NCBI RefSeq assembly: GCF_018131225.1
Contig: NZ_JAFCMM010000003.1
Coordinates: forward strand, 632,001 to 696,000
DNA from: Bradyrhizobium sp. U87765 SZCCT0048
Lineage (GTDB): Bacteria; Pseudomonadota; Alphaproteobacteria; Rhizobiales; Xanthobacteraceae
Direction: 5' to 3'
Length of the DNA stretch: 64,000 nucleotides
Position numbers and translations under genes: made by a program. This document shows positions 52,621 through 61,324 of the stretch, one piece after another (position 1 is the first letter of the stretch; each line of letters begins with the position of its first letter). The notes under the pieces were generated by a model that ran no database searches, was not told the origin of the DNA, and worked only from the letters and a program-made list of their open reading frames with translations.

Positions 52621-53130
52621 ATGACGGTAATGGGTTGGACCGACGATCGCGTCGAGCAGTTGAAAAAACTCTGGGAAGCCGGCCTCTCCGCCAGCCAGAT
52701 CGCGGCGGAACTCGGCAATATTACCCGCAACGCTGTCATCGGTAAGGTCCACAGGCTCGGCCTGTCGGGCCGTGCCAAGAGCCCGTCCTCGGCGGCGCCG
52801 CGCCAGCGTAAGGCGCGCCCGGCCCAGCACATGATGCGGATCTCGCGACCGATGGCCCGCGGCAACACCGCCCTCGCCCACGCCTTCGAGGTGGAAGCCG
52901 AAGCCGAGCCCGTCGCCTACGACAACGTCGTGCCGATGAGCCAGCGGCTGTCCCTGCTCGAGCTGACCGAAGCCACCTGCCACTGGCCGGTCGGCGATCC
53001 CGGCAGCAACGACTTCTTCTTCTGCGGCGGCAAGGCCCTGACCGGCCTGCCCTACTGCGCCCATCACTCGCGCATCGCCTATCAGCCGGCCAGCGACCGC
53101 CGCCGGGACCGCCGGCCCGCAGGCAAATAG
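52621..53130 (+). CDS. gcrA: Cell-cycle transcriptional regulator GcrA
   Basis: 169 residues from ATG 52621, with AAGGGA upstream; an ATG at 52630 is possible. The N-terminal DNA-binding domain 'WTDDRVEQLKKLWEAGLSASQIAAELGNITRNAVIGKVHRLGLSGR' is characteristic. The C-terminal sigma70-interacting part 'LLELTEATCHWPVGDPGSNDFFFCGGKALTGLPYCAHHSRIAYQP' with conserved Cys/His is intact. GcrA binds sigma70 holoenzyme and activates promoters that carry methylated GANTC sites in alphaproteobacteria. Confidence 0.96.
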   Translation: MTVMGWTDDRVEQLKKLWEAGLSASQIAAELGNITRNAVIGKVHRLGLSGRAKSPSSAAPRQRKARPAQHMMRISRPMARGNTALAHAFEVEAEAEPVAYDNVVPMSQRLSLLELTEATCHWPVGDPGSNDFFFCGGKALTGLPYCAHHSRIAYQPASDRRRDRRPAGK

Positions 53131-53158
53131 GCTTTCTTCATCGACCCGCGGCCTGAAG

Positions 53159-53192
53159 AGCCGCCTCGTCCCGGCGACGAGGCGGCTTTTGT
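53159..53192 (+). terminator. Intrinsic terminator of gcrA
   Basis: AGCCGCCTCGTC, loop CCGGC, GACGAGGCGGCT, then TTTGT. Perfect 12-bp arms 28 bp after the gcrA stop. Confidence 0.85.
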
Positions 53193-53233
53193 ATGTCCGG
53201 ACGCAGCGGCTCATGCCACCGTCTCCACCACCA

Positions 53234-53265
53234 GGAGCGCGTTGCTGAAAGCGTGAACGCGCTCC
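53234..53265. repeat. GGAGCGCGTT...AACGCGCTCC intergenic palindrome, copy 1
   Basis: Ten-base perfect arms around a 12-nt loop, in the convergent gap between gcrA and the sulfatase. On the minus strand it reads GGAGCGCGTTCACGCTTTCA, which matches 19 of 20 bases with copy 2 at 55775. Confidence 0.6.
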
Positions 53266-53324
53266 GGTGTCTGTTTTGGCGCGGTTGCTTCACGCCGACC
53301 GGCAACTGCTTCACTCGAAAAGCT

Positions 53325-54773
53325 CTAGTCGTGCGGGAAGGCGGCGTCGTTGTCCGGCTGGCCGTCAGCCTTGCGCGCACCGAAGTGATCGGCGAGCTGA
53401 CCGCTGTCGAAGCTGTCGGTGAAACTCTCGCGCACCTCGGGCAACATGCCCTTGTTCCACTCGGTCCATTCCGCGACCATCCGGTCGTAGACGTCACGGT
53501 GACGCTCCCTGAGATTGGCGCGTTCGAGCGGATCGGCGACGACGTTGAACAGGAAGGTCTTGTCGAGGATCTTGAGGATCTTCCAGTCGCCATCGCGCGC
53601 GGCGCGCTGCGCATTGGCCTTGTAGCGCCAGAACAGCTTGCGCGGCACCGGCGCCGGGTTGCCGGTCAGCACCGGCAGCAGGCTGATGCCGTCGGACGGA
53701 GACGCCGGATCCGGCGCACCGCCTGCCGCGGCCAGCAGCGTCGGCAGCCAGTCCATGCTCGCCATCACCTGGCCATGGGTGCGGCCGGGCTTGATCTGCG
53801 CCGGCCAGCGGACTACCGCGGGGATCCGCAGGCCGCCCTCCAGCAACTCGGTCTTGCGGCCGGTGAACGGCCAGGTGTTGGAGAAGCGTTCGCCGCCATT
53901 GTCGCTGGTGAAGACCACGATGGTGTCGTCGGCGATCCCCTTGGCGTCGAGGGTGCGCAGGACCCGGCCGACCTGGGTATCCATCGCCTGCACCATGCGG
54001 CGATAGGTCTGCAGCGTGCCGCCGTCGAAATCGAACAGCGATTTCCCGGCAAGGCGCTGCGACTCCGCTTCGTCGCCAGGCGCCTCCCACGGCCAGTGCG
54101 GCGCATTGAAATGCAGGCTGAGGAAGAACGGCTGCTTCGCCCTGGCGTAATCCTCGATCACGCGGACGGCGCGGTCGCCGAACATCTCGGTTGCGTAGCC
54201 GACCTGATGGATCGCGAGATCATCGTCCCAGAGATCGTCATGATGGTCCGTGCCCTTGTGCGAATAATAGTCGATCGCGCCGCCACGAAAGCCGTAGAAA
54301 TGATCATAGCCGCTCTTGAGCGGCCCGAACGCCGGCAGTTCGCCCATATGCCACTTGCCGACCAGCGTCGTGCCGTAGCCGAGCTTCTTGAGCAGCGAGG
54401 GAATGGTCGGTGTCTCCGGGGGCAGCCCGACGGTCTTGCCGGCGCCCGCGAGCGGTTCCTCGAGCCCGAGCCGCAGGCGATACTGATAGCGCCCGGTGAT
54501 CAGCGCGGTGCGCGTCGCCGAACACACCGCCGAATTGGCGTAGGCTTGCAGGAAACGCAGGCCGCCTGACGCGATGCGGTCGATATTCGGCGTCTGCATT
54601 TCGGACGGCCCGTAGCAGGACAGGTCGGCATAGCCGAGATCGTCGGCAAGGATGAAGATGATATTCGGTGGCTTTCGCGGCGTCCGCGCAAACGCGCCCT
54701 GCTGGCCGAGCGCGAGCGTGACGGACGTAGCGGCCGCAGAGTTGATCAACCTGCGGCGGGTCATTTTAGGCAT
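53325..54773 (-). CDS. Tat-exported sulfatase with CSATR active-site motif
   Basis: 482 residues from ATG 54773, with GGGAGG five bases upstream. A twin-arginine signal ('MTRRRLINSAAATSVTLALG') indicates Tat export. The alkaline-phosphatase-superfamily fold shows 'PPNIIFILADDLGYADLSCYG', the sulfatase signature 'VCSATRTALITG' with Cys84 as the formylglycine precursor, 'LVGKWHMGE', 'LSLHFNAPHWPWEAP', and 'VVFTSDNGGERF'. The canonical CxPxR is CxAxR here. Maturation may need an enzyme tolerating Ala, and none is in the window. Export as a folded protein fits modification before Tat transport. Regulation by the divergent IclR gene is plausible. Confidence 0.9.
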   Translation of the reverse strand: MPKMTRRRLINSAAATSVTLALGQQGAFARTPRKPPNIIFILADDLGYADLSCYGPSEMQTPNIDRIASGGLRFLQAYANSAVCSATRTALITGRYQYRLRLGLEEPLAGAGKTVGLPPETPTIPSLLKKLGYGTTLVGKWHMGELPAFGPLKSGYDHFYGFRGGAIDYYSHKGTDHHDDLWDDDLAIHQVGYATEMFGDRAVRVIEDYARAKQPFFLSLHFNAPHWPWEAPGDEAESQRLAGKSLFDFDGGTLQTYRRMVQAMDTQVGRVLRTLDAKGIADDTIVVFTSDNGGERFSNTWPFTGRKTELLEGGLRIPAVVRWPAQIKPGRTHGQVMASMDWLPTLLAAAGGAPDPASPSDGISLLPVLTGNPAPVPRKLFWRYKANAQRAARDGDWKILKILDKTFLFNVVADPLERANLRERHRDVYDRMVAEWTEWNKGMLPEVRESFTDSFDSGQLADHFGARKADGQPDNDAAFPHD

Positions 54774-54911
54774 CGAGACCTCCCATAGTCGCACGGCGGC
54801 AAAGCTAGGAGGGCGCGCCGGCGCACATCAATCCCTCTTGCACCGGCGTTCCGGAGGGTGGAACGTGTCCTCGGTGGAAACGCCTGCCGGCCATGGCAGA
54901 GGGACGCACAT

Positions 54912-55715
54912 ATGGAGCATGACGCCGTCAGAGCCCTGTCGCGGGGCCTCGATGTTCTCGATGCGCTCGAGACATGCGATGGCCTTCCGTTGCGCGAACT
55001 GCATCGGCTGACCGACCTGCCGAAGCCGACGCTGCTCCGCTTGCTCGCGACCCTCGAACAGCGTGGTTACGTCACCCAGCGTCTCGCCGATCGCCACTGG
55101 CGGCGAACGGTCCGCGGCCGCTCGGGCGCCGCGGATGGACGCGAGCGACTGCTCGATCACAGCGCCGCGGTGCTGCGTCATCTGTGCCGGGATGTGGCCT
55201 GGCCGTCGGACGTCGGTGTCTATCGCGATGGCGCCATGGAAATCATCGAGACCACCCGCGCGCTGACGCCGCTGGCGATCGCGCCGGTACCGGTGGGACT
55301 GCGGGTGTCGCTGCTCGGGTCGGGGCTCGGCCGCGCCTGGCTCGCACATTGCGAGGACTCGGAGCGTCTTCGGGCCGTCGCCCAGGCCCGTCAGGCGACC
55401 GACCGCAACACTGCGCGCTTCGGCGATCGTCGCCAGCAGAGCCTCGAAGCCGTCCTCGAACGGACCCGGCGGAAGGGATATGGCTGCCGGGCGCCGGCAG
55501 GCGTAACCACGTCAGCCGGCCAGGGCGACATCGGCATCGCGGTGCCAATCCTCAGTGCCGGGCAGTTGCTCGGCTGCATCAACATCGTGTGGCGATCATC
55601 GGCAATGAGCGAAGCATCGTTCGCACGACGCCATCTCTCTCGCCTGCAGCAGGCGGCCCAGGCGATCGGCACCCGCATTTCCGAAGGCCGACCGCCGCTT
55701 GGCGCGCCCGCCTAA
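54912..55715 (+). CDS. IclR family transcriptional regulator
   Basis: 267 residues from ATG 54912, with AGAGGGA eight bases upstream. The N-terminal winged HTH is 'AVRALSRGLDVLDALETCDGLPLRELHRLTDLPKPTLLRLLATLEQRGYVTQRL'. The C-terminal effector domain has 'AVLRHLCRDVAWPSDVGVYRDGAMEIIETTRALTPLAIAPVPVGLRVSLLGSGLGRAWLAH' and 'GIAVPILSAGQLLGCINIVW'. It is divergent from the sulfatase across 138 bp and may control it. IclR proteins in this group often govern aromatic catabolism (PcaR/PobR type), so other targets are possible. Confidence 0.92.
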   Translation: MEHDAVRALSRGLDVLDALETCDGLPLRELHRLTDLPKPTLLRLLATLEQRGYVTQRLADRHWRRTVRGRSGAADGRERLLDHSAAVLRHLCRDVAWPSDVGVYRDGAMEIIETTRALTPLAIAPVPVGLRVSLLGSGLGRAWLAHCEDSERLRAVAQARQATDRNTARFGDRRQQSLEAVLERTRRKGYGCRAPAGVTTSAGQGDIGIAVPILSAGQLLGCINIVWRSSAMSEASFARRHLSRLQQAAQAIGTRISEGRPPLGAPA

Positions 55716-55774
55716 CGCCTTTTCGAGCGAAGCGGACACCGCCTCCCGTGCAGGAAGCGCATCAGCAAAAAAGC

Positions 55775-55811
55775 TGGAGCGCGTTCACGATTTCACCAAA
55801 AGCGAACGCGC
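55775..55811. repeat. GGAGCGCGTTC...GAACGCGCT intergenic palindrome, copy 2
   Basis: Nine-base arms AGCGCGTTC (55777-55785) and GAACGCGCT (55803-55811) with a 17-nt spacer, in the convergent gap between the IclR gene and phoB. It shares GGAGCGCGTTCACG-TTTCA with copy 1 at 53234. Confidence 0.6.
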
Positions 55812-55826
55812 TGCAGCGGAAACGGA

Positions 55827-56528
55827 TCACTCGACCTTGGCGAAGCGATCGTCGAGCGCGTAGCCGGCACCGCGCACCGTGCGGATCGGATCCTGATCAC
55901 GGCCGAAATTCAGGAGCTTGCGCAGACGGCCGATATGCACGTCGACCGTACGCTCATCGATGTAGATGTCGCGCCCCCAGACGCCGTCGAGCAGTTGCTC
56001 GCGGCTGAACACCCGGCCCGGATGCTCGAGGAAGAATTCGAGCAGGCGGTACTCGGTCGGGCCGAGGTCGATCGGCTGGCCCGAGCGAGCGACGCGACGC
56101 TTGTCCCGGTCGAGCTCGATATCGCCGTAGGTCAGGACCGTGGCGAGGCGCTCGGGGCTTGCCCGGCGCAGCAGACCCTTCACGCGCGCGAGCAACTCCG
56201 GCACCGAGAACGGCTTGACGATATAATCGTCCGCGCCGGTCGCAAGGCCGCGCACGCGCTCGCTCTCCTCGCCGCGCGCGGTGAGCATGATGATCGGCAA
56301 CTGCTTGGTCTCGGGACGGGCGCGCAGACGCCGGCACAGCTCGATGCCAGACAGGCCGGGCAGCATCCAGTCCAGGACGATGAGATCCGGAATGCGCTCC
56401 TTGAGCCGCGTGTCGGCTTCGTCGCCGCGCGCCACGGTTTCCACATCATAGCCTTCAGCGTCGAGATTGTAGCGCAGCAGCGTCGTCAGCGCTTCTTCAT
56501 CTTCAACAACCAGAATGCGTGCACCCAT
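55827..56528 (-). CDS. phoB: Phosphate regulon response regulator PhoB
   Basis: 233 residues. An OmpR-type receiver has acidic residues Glu9/Asp10, phospho-acceptor Asp53 in 'DLIVLDWMLPGLSGIELC', and Lys in 'DDYIVKPFSVPELLARVK'. The C-terminal winged helix 'GPTEYRLLEFFLEHPGRVFSREQLLDGVWGRDIYIDERTVDVHIGRLRKLL' binds Pho boxes. Last gene of the pst-phoU-phoB unit, 19 bp after phoU. Phosphorylated by PhoR under phosphate limitation. Confidence 0.97.
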   Translation of the reverse strand: MGARILVVEDEEALTTLLRYNLDAEGYDVETVARGDEADTRLKERIPDLIVLDWMLPGLSGIELCRRLRARPETKQLPIIMLTARGEESERVRGLATGADDYIVKPFSVPELLARVKGLLRRASPERLATVLTYGDIELDRDKRRVARSGQPIDLGPTEYRLLEFFLEHPGRVFSREQLLDGVWGRDIYIDERTVDVHIGRLRKLLNFGRDQDPIRTVRGAGYALDDRFAKVE

Positions 56529-56547
56529 ATCGGTTCCTTAAAGTCGT

Positions 56548-57264
56548 TCAGTTGCCGGAGGTCGCGGTGACGAACGCGGTCATGTCGCCCTTCGGGCGCG
56601 GATCCTGCATCTGCTGCCCCTCGACCATGTAGAACACGGTCTCCGCAATGTTGGTCGCATGGTCACCCATGCGCTCGATGTTCTTGGCGCAGAACATCAG
56701 ATGGATGCAGAAGCTGATGTTGCGGGGGTCTTCCATCATGTAGGTCAGCAGCTCGCGGAACAGCGAGGTACAGATCGCGTCGACTTCCTCGTCGCCCTTC
56801 CACACCGCCATCGCCGCCGGCAGGTCGTGCGCGGCGTAGGCGTCGAGCACCGACTTGATCTGCGACTGCACGAGGCTCGCCATGTGCTCGAGGCCACGGA
56901 TCAGCTTGAGCGGATGAAAATCGTTGTCGAGCGCACTGACGCGCTTACCGATGTTCTTGGCGAGATCGCCGATGCGCTCGAGGTCGGTGGCGACGCGCAT
57001 GGCGCCGACGATTTCGCGAAGGTCGACGGCCATCGGCTGGCGGCGCGCGATGGTCAGCACCGCACGCTCCTCGATATTGCGCTGCAGCTTGTCGAGCTCG
57101 GTGTCGGCGTTGACCACCCGCTGTCCCAGCGCGATGTCGCGACGGATCAGCGCATCGACGGATTCGACGATCTGACGTTCGGCGAGGCCGCCCATCTCAG
57201 CGACCAGGCGGGTCAGCTCCTGCAGGTCCTGGTCGAAGGCTTTGGCTGTATGTTCAAAGGCCAT
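56548..57264 (-). CDS. phoU: PhoU, phosphate signalling regulator
   Basis: 238 residues from ATG 57264, six bases after GGGAG; the ATG at 57267 is three bases closer. Two three-helix PhoU repeats are visible, with metal-binding Glu/Asp motifs such as 'VVNADTELDKLQ', 'MRVATDLERIGDLAKNI' and 'LMFCAKNIERMGDHATNIAE'. It links PstB to PhoR and keeps the sensor off when phosphate is plentiful. It sits between pstB and phoB. Confidence 0.96.
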   Translation of the reverse strand: MAFEHTAKAFDQDLQELTRLVAEMGGLAERQIVESVDALIRRDIALGQRVVNADTELDKLQRNIEERAVLTIARRQPMAVDLREIVGAMRVATDLERIGDLAKNIGKRVSALDNDFHPLKLIRGLEHMASLVQSQIKSVLDAYAAHDLPAAMAVWKGDEEVDAICTSLFRELLTYMMEDPRNISFCIHLMFCAKNIERMGDHATNIAETVFYMVEGQQMQDPRPKGDMTAFVTATSGN

Positions 57265-57289
57265 CATAATCTCCCGCGCGCGAAGCGCC

Positions 57290-58105
57290 TCAGCCGAACC
57301 GGCCGGTGATGTAATCCTGCGTGCGACGGTCCGACGGCGTAGTGAAGATCTTCGTCGTCGGGCCGAACTCGATCAGTTCGCCCAGATACATGAAGGCCGT
57401 GAAATCCGAGACACGGGCGGCCTGCTGCATGTTGTGGGTGACGATCACGATCGTGTAGTCGTCCTTCAGCTCGTCGATCAGCTCCTCGATCTTGGCAGTC
57501 GAGATCGGATCGAGCGCCGAGCACGGCTCGTCGAACAGGATCACTTCGGGCCGCACCGCGACGGTGCGGGCGATGCACAGGCGCTGCTGCTGACCGCCCG
57601 ACAGGCTGAGGCCGTTGGCGTTCAGCTTGTTCTTGACCTCGTCCCACAGCGCAGCGCGGCGCAGCGACTGCTCGACGCGGTTGTCGAGTTCGCTCTTGGA
57701 CAGCTTTTCGTACAGGCGAATGCCGAACGCGATGTTCTCGTAGATCGACATCGGAAACGGCGTCGGCTTCTGGAACACCATGCCGATACGCGCGCGCAGC
57801 AGGTTGATGTCGAGCCCCGGCGCCAGAATGTTGGCGCCGTCGAAATTGACCTGACCGCCGGCCCGCTGGTTCGGATAGAGGTCGTACATGCGGTTGAGGA
57901 TGCGCAGCAGCGTCGACTTGCCGCAGCCCGACGGACCGATGAACGCGGTGACCTTGTTTTCATACAAGCTCATCGAAATGTTCTTGAGCGCACGCGCCTC
58001 GCCATAGAAGAAGTCGAGGTCGCGGATCGCGATCTTGTCCTTGAGCGTGGAGGTGTCGAGCGCCGCGGGATTCGCCGACGGCGGGGTCACGGTTGCCAGG
58101 GTCAT
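57290..58105 (-). CDS. pstB: Phosphate ABC transporter ATP-binding protein
   Basis: 271 residues. Walker A is 'FIGPSGCGKSTLLRILNRM', the Q-loop region is 'RIGMVFQKPTPFPMSIYENIAFG', the signature is 'LSGGQQQRLCIARTVAV', Walker B is 'VILFDEPCSALDP', and the switch is 'VIVTHNMQQAARVSD'. The start overlaps the pstA stop by one base (TAATG). It powers phosphate import through PstA/PstC. Confidence 0.97.
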   Translation of the reverse strand: MTLATVTPPSANPAALDTSTLKDKIAIRDLDFFYGEARALKNISMSLYENKVTAFIGPSGCGKSTLLRILNRMYDLYPNQRAGGQVNFDGANILAPGLDINLLRARIGMVFQKPTPFPMSIYENIAFGIRLYEKLSKSELDNRVEQSLRRAALWDEVKNKLNANGLSLSGGQQQRLCIARTVAVRPEVILFDEPCSALDPISTAKIEELIDELKDDYTIVIVTHNMQQAARVSDFTAFMYLGELIEFGPTTKIFTTPSDRRTQDYITGRFG

Positions 58106-58983
58106 TAGGTCTTCCTCGATCCGGCGAGCGCACGGGCGGTAATGCTGAGCGCGAGCACTGAAAGGGTGATGATGAGAGCCCCGGTCCAGGCCAGCTTCTG
58201 CCAGTCGGCATAGGGGCTGAGCGCGAACTGGAAGATGACGACCGGAAGGCTCGGCGTCGGCGCGTTGAGGTTGATGACGGAGAGCTGATTGAAGAACGGC
58301 ACGGGCACCGTGCTGAGGAACTGGTGGTTGAGCGCGGTGAACAGCAGCGGCGCGGTTTCGCCGCTGACGCGGGCAACCGCGAGCAGGATGCCGGTGACGA
58401 TGCCGGAACGTGCCGCACGGTAGGCGATGCGCTGGATCATCAGCGAGCGCGGCAGGCCGATCGACGCCGCCGCCTCGCGCATGGTGTTGGGCACCAGCAG
58501 CAGCATGTCTTCAGTTGTGCGCACCACCACCGGAATGACGATCACGGCGAGCGCGATGGCGCCGGCGATCCCTGAGAAGTGGCCCATCGGGCGCACCATC
58601 ACCTCGTAGATGAACAGGCCGACCACGATCGACGGCGCGCTCAGCAGGATGTCGTTGATGAAGCGCACGATGCTGGTCAGCTTGTCGTGGCGACCGTACT
58701 CGGCCATGTAGGTGCCGGCGAGGATGCCGATCGGAGTTCCGATCACGACCGCGAGGACAGTCACGATCAGGCTGCCGATGATGGCGTTCAGCAGACCGCC
58801 ATCGGAGCCCGGCGGCGGCGTCATCTGGGTGAAAACGTTCAGCGACAGCCCGCTGAAGCCCTTCCAGAACAATGCCCCGAGGATCAGCGCAAGCCACGCC
58901 AGGCCGATCGAGGTGGCGATGACCGAGGCAGTGACCGCCATGCCGTTGCGGCGGCGGCGGGAAGCATAGAGCGAGGCGTCCAT
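58105..58983 (-). CDS. pstA: Phosphate ABC transporter permease PstA
   Basis: 292 residues with about six membrane helices. PstA landmarks are 'GTYMAEYGRHDKLTSIVRFINDILLSAPSIVVGLFIYEVMV' and the EAA-type loop 'NTMREAAASIGLPRSLMIQRIAYRAARSGIVTGILLAVARVSGETAPLLFTAL'. One-base overlap with pstC (TGATG) and with pstB shows tight coupling. Confidence 0.96.
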   Translation of the reverse strand: MDASLYASRRRRNGMAVTASVIATSIGLAWLALILGALFWKGFSGLSLNVFTQMTPPPGSDGGLLNAIIGSLIVTVLAVVIGTPIGILAGTYMAEYGRHDKLTSIVRFINDILLSAPSIVVGLFIYEVMVRPMGHFSGIAGAIALAVIVIPVVVRTTEDMLLLVPNTMREAAASIGLPRSLMIQRIAYRAARSGIVTGILLAVARVSGETAPLLFTALNHQFLSTVPVPFFNQLSVINLNAPTPSLPVVIFQFALSPYADWQKLAWTGALIITLSVLALSITARALAGSRKT

Positions 58984-60002
58984 CAGCCGATCCTCCGCTC
59001 GATGCGCAGCAGCATGTAGCGCGCAATGGCGAGCACGATGAAAGTGATCACGAACAGGATGAGGCCGAGGGCGATCAGCGACGACGTGTAAAGATCGCCC
59101 ACCGCCTCGGTGAACTCGTTGGCGATGGTCGCCGAGATGGTGGTGCCCGGCGCCAGCAGCGAGGCGGCGATCTTGTGGGCGTTGCCGATCACGAAGGTCA
59201 CCGCCATGGTCTCGCCGAGCGCGCGGCCGAGGCCCAGCATGACGCCGCCGATGACGCCGACCCGGGTATAGGGCAGCACGACATAGCGCATCACTTCCCA
59301 GGTGCTGCAGCCGAGGCCATAGGCGGCCTCCTTGAGCACGGGCGGCACGGCCTCGAACACGTCACGGGAGATCGAGGTGATGAACGGCAGCACCATGATC
59401 GCAAGGATCAGGCTCGCGGTGAACACGCCGATGCCGTAGGGCGGGCCGGCGAACAGCGACGACAGGCCGGGGACATTGGCGAAGGTCGAGATCAGGCCCG
59501 GCTGGATGTGCTGCTGCAGGAAGGGTGCCAGCACGAACAGGCCCCAGATGCCGTAGATGATGCTCGGGATGCCGGCGAGCAGCTCGATGGCGATGCCGAT
59601 CGGGCGGCGCAACCACTTCGGGCACAGCTCGGTGAGGAACATCGCGATCAGCAGGCCGAACGGCACTGCGATCAGCATCGCCACGAACGAGGTGACGAGC
59701 GTGCCGTAGATCGGAGCCAGCGCACCGAACTTCTCGGTGACCGGATTCCAGCTCTCAGACACCACGAAATCGAAGCCGAACTCGCGCAGCGCCGGCAGCG
59801 AGCCGGCGACCAGCGCGATGATCACGCCGCCGAGCAGCGCGAGCACCAGCATCGCCGCGCTGCGCGTCAGGATGCGGAAGATGTCGTCGCTGAGCCGCAA
59901 CCTGTCCAGCGCGCGGGCGCGCTCCTTGACGTCCTGTCGTGCGCTCACGCTCTGACCACCCAACGCCATGTCAACCACGGGCCGCCTCCTGGCGAATGTC
60001 AT
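58983..60002 (-). CDS. pstC: Phosphate ABC transporter permease PstC
   Basis: 339 residues from ATG 60002, which has GGAGG six bases upstream; an ATG at 59969 with a distant AGGAGG would remove 11 residues. Six to seven membrane helices and PstC motifs are visible: 'ESWNPVTEKFGALAPIYGTLVTSFVAMLIAVPFGLLIAMFLTEL', 'LLAGIPSIIYGIWGLFVLAPF' and 'VLKEAAYGLGCSTWEVMRYVVLPYTRVGVIGGVMLGLGRALGETMAVTFVIGN'. It is separated from pstS by a 135-bp gap carrying a terminator-like stem. Confidence 0.95.
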   Translation of the reverse strand: MTFARRRPVVDMALGGQSVSARQDVKERARALDRLRLSDDIFRILTRSAAMLVLALLGGVIIALVAGSLPALREFGFDFVVSESWNPVTEKFGALAPIYGTLVTSFVAMLIAVPFGLLIAMFLTELCPKWLRRPIGIAIELLAGIPSIIYGIWGLFVLAPFLQQHIQPGLISTFANVPGLSSLFAGPPYGIGVFTASLILAIMVLPFITSISRDVFEAVPPVLKEAAYGLGCSTWEVMRYVVLPYTRVGVIGGVMLGLGRALGETMAVTFVIGNAHKIAASLLAPGTTISATIANEFTEAVGDLYTSSLIALGLILFVITFIVLAIARYMLLRIERRIG

Positions 60003-60090
60003 GACAACCCTCCGGCGGCATCGGCCGCGTGAGGAGTGCCGATGTTCCCATCGCCTGCCGACGGGAACAGGAATTTCAACACATCAGTCC

Positions 60091-60129
60091 GGAAAGAAAA
60101 ACGGTGGGGAAGCGCGAACCTCCCCACCG
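60091..60129 (-). terminator. Partial intrinsic terminator between pstS and pstC
   Basis: On the minus strand, CGGTGGGGA, a 10-nt loop and TCCCCACCG are followed by TTTTTCTTTCC. It begins 9 bp after the pstS stop. Read-through would give less pstCAB-phoUB than pstS mRNA, matching the higher need for the binding protein. Confidence 0.75.
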
Positions 60130-60137
60130 CTGAAACC

Positions 60138-61184
60138 TCAGTTCGAGGCCGAGAACAGCGCCTTGCCGGAGCCGTCCTTGATGTCGTTGGCCCAGACCTT
60201 CTGGATCGACTTGATGACGTTGGCCGGCATCGGCACGTAGTCGAGTTCCTGAGCCGCAGCGCCGCCCTTGGCATAGGCCCAGGCGAAGAACTTCAGCGCT
60301 TCGGTCGCGGCCGCGGCGTCCTGCGGCTGCTTGTGGATCAGGATGAAGGTGGCGCTCGAGATCGGCCAGGAGGCGTCGCCCGGCTCGTTGGTCAGGATCA
60401 CGCCGAAGCCCGGGGTGCCTTCCCAGTTGGCATTCGCCGCCGCGGCGGTGAATGCTTCAACGGTCGGCGCAACGGTCTTGCCGGCGGTGTTGATCAGCTT
60501 GGTGAAGGTCAGCTTGTTCTGCTTGGCGTAGGCGTACTCGACGTAACCGATCGAACCCTTGGTCTGCGCGACGTTGTTGGCAACGCCCTCGTTGCCCTTG
60601 GCGCCGAGGCCGGTCGGCCACTCGACGGCGGTGTTGGCGCCGACCTTGCTCTTCCAGTCCGGGCTCACCTTGGAGAGATAGTCGGTGAACACGAAGGTGG
60701 TGCCCGAGCCGTCCGAACGATGCACGACGACGATCGCCTGCGACGGCAGCTTGGCCGACGGGTTCAGCTTCTTGATCGCCGCGTCATCCCAGGTCTTCAC
60801 TTCGCCCTGGAAGATCTTGGCGAGGGTCACGCCGTCGAGCACCAGCTCACCGGCGGCGACGCCGTCGAGGTTCACGACCGGAACCACGCCGCCCATGACG
60901 GTCGGGAACTGGACGAGGCCATGCTTCTCGAGCTCTTCGCCCTTGAGCGGCATGTCGGTGGCGCCGAAGGTGACGGTCTTGGCCTGGATCTGCTTGATGC
61001 CGCCGCCCGAGCCGATGGACTGATAGTTCAGCCCGTTGCCGGTTTCCTTCTTATAGGCATCCGCCCACTTGGCGTAGATCGGATACGGGAAGGTCGCGCC
61101 CGCGCCGGAAATGTCCACGGCAAGGGCCGGCAGCGTCGAGACGGCAACAACGCCGGCAGCGACGATCGCTTTGATGAAATTCAC
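60138..61184 (-). CDS. pstS: Phosphate-binding periplasmic protein PstS
   Basis: 348 residues from GTG 61184, six bases after GGAGA. A signal peptide covers about 1-22 ('IKAIVAAGVVAVSTLPALA'). The phosphate site is recognisable: 'ISGAGATFPYPIYAKWADAYKKETG', 'YQSIGSGGGIKQI', 'TFGATDMPL', and 'VHRSDGSGTTFVFTDYLS'. It captures periplasmic phosphate for the PstCAB importer. A Pho box lies about 100 bp upstream of the GTG. Confidence 0.97.
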   Translation of the reverse strand: MNFIKAIVAAGVVAVSTLPALAVDISGAGATFPYPIYAKWADAYKKETGNGLNYQSIGSGGGIKQIQAKTVTFGATDMPLKGEELEKHGLVQFPTVMGGVVPVVNLDGVAAGELVLDGVTLAKIFQGEVKTWDDAAIKKLNPSAKLPSQAIVVVHRSDGSGTTFVFTDYLSKVSPDWKSKVGANTAVEWPTGLGAKGNEGVANNVAQTKGSIGYVEYAYAKQNKLTFTKLINTAGKTVAPTVEAFTAAAANANWEGTPGFGVILTNEPGDASWPISSATFILIHKQPQDAAAATEALKFFAWAYAKGGAAAQELDYVPMPANVIKSIQKVWANDIKDGSGKALFSASN

Positions 61185-61280
61185 GGGATCTCTCCATCGT
61201 TTGAGCGGGGCGCAATCGCGTTCGATCATCACCCTCGGCGGCTTCTTAGGAGCCGGCGTTGAGAGTTTTATGAGGGTTTA

Positions 61281-61298
61281 ATGACACTCATGTGACAC
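61281..61298 (-). promoter_or_regulatory. Pho box upstream of pstS
   Basis: On the minus strand, GTGTCAC-ATGA-GTGTCAT: two 7-mers with the 4-bp spacing of the PhoB consensus (CTGTCAT-N4-CTGTCAT). A CATAAA about 8 bp downstream may serve as -10. The box is between the phoR stop and pstS, so PhoB would activate pstS and the genes after it. Confidence 0.8.
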
Positions 61299-61324
61299 CC
61301 TCAACCCCTTGAAAAGGCGGGTGT

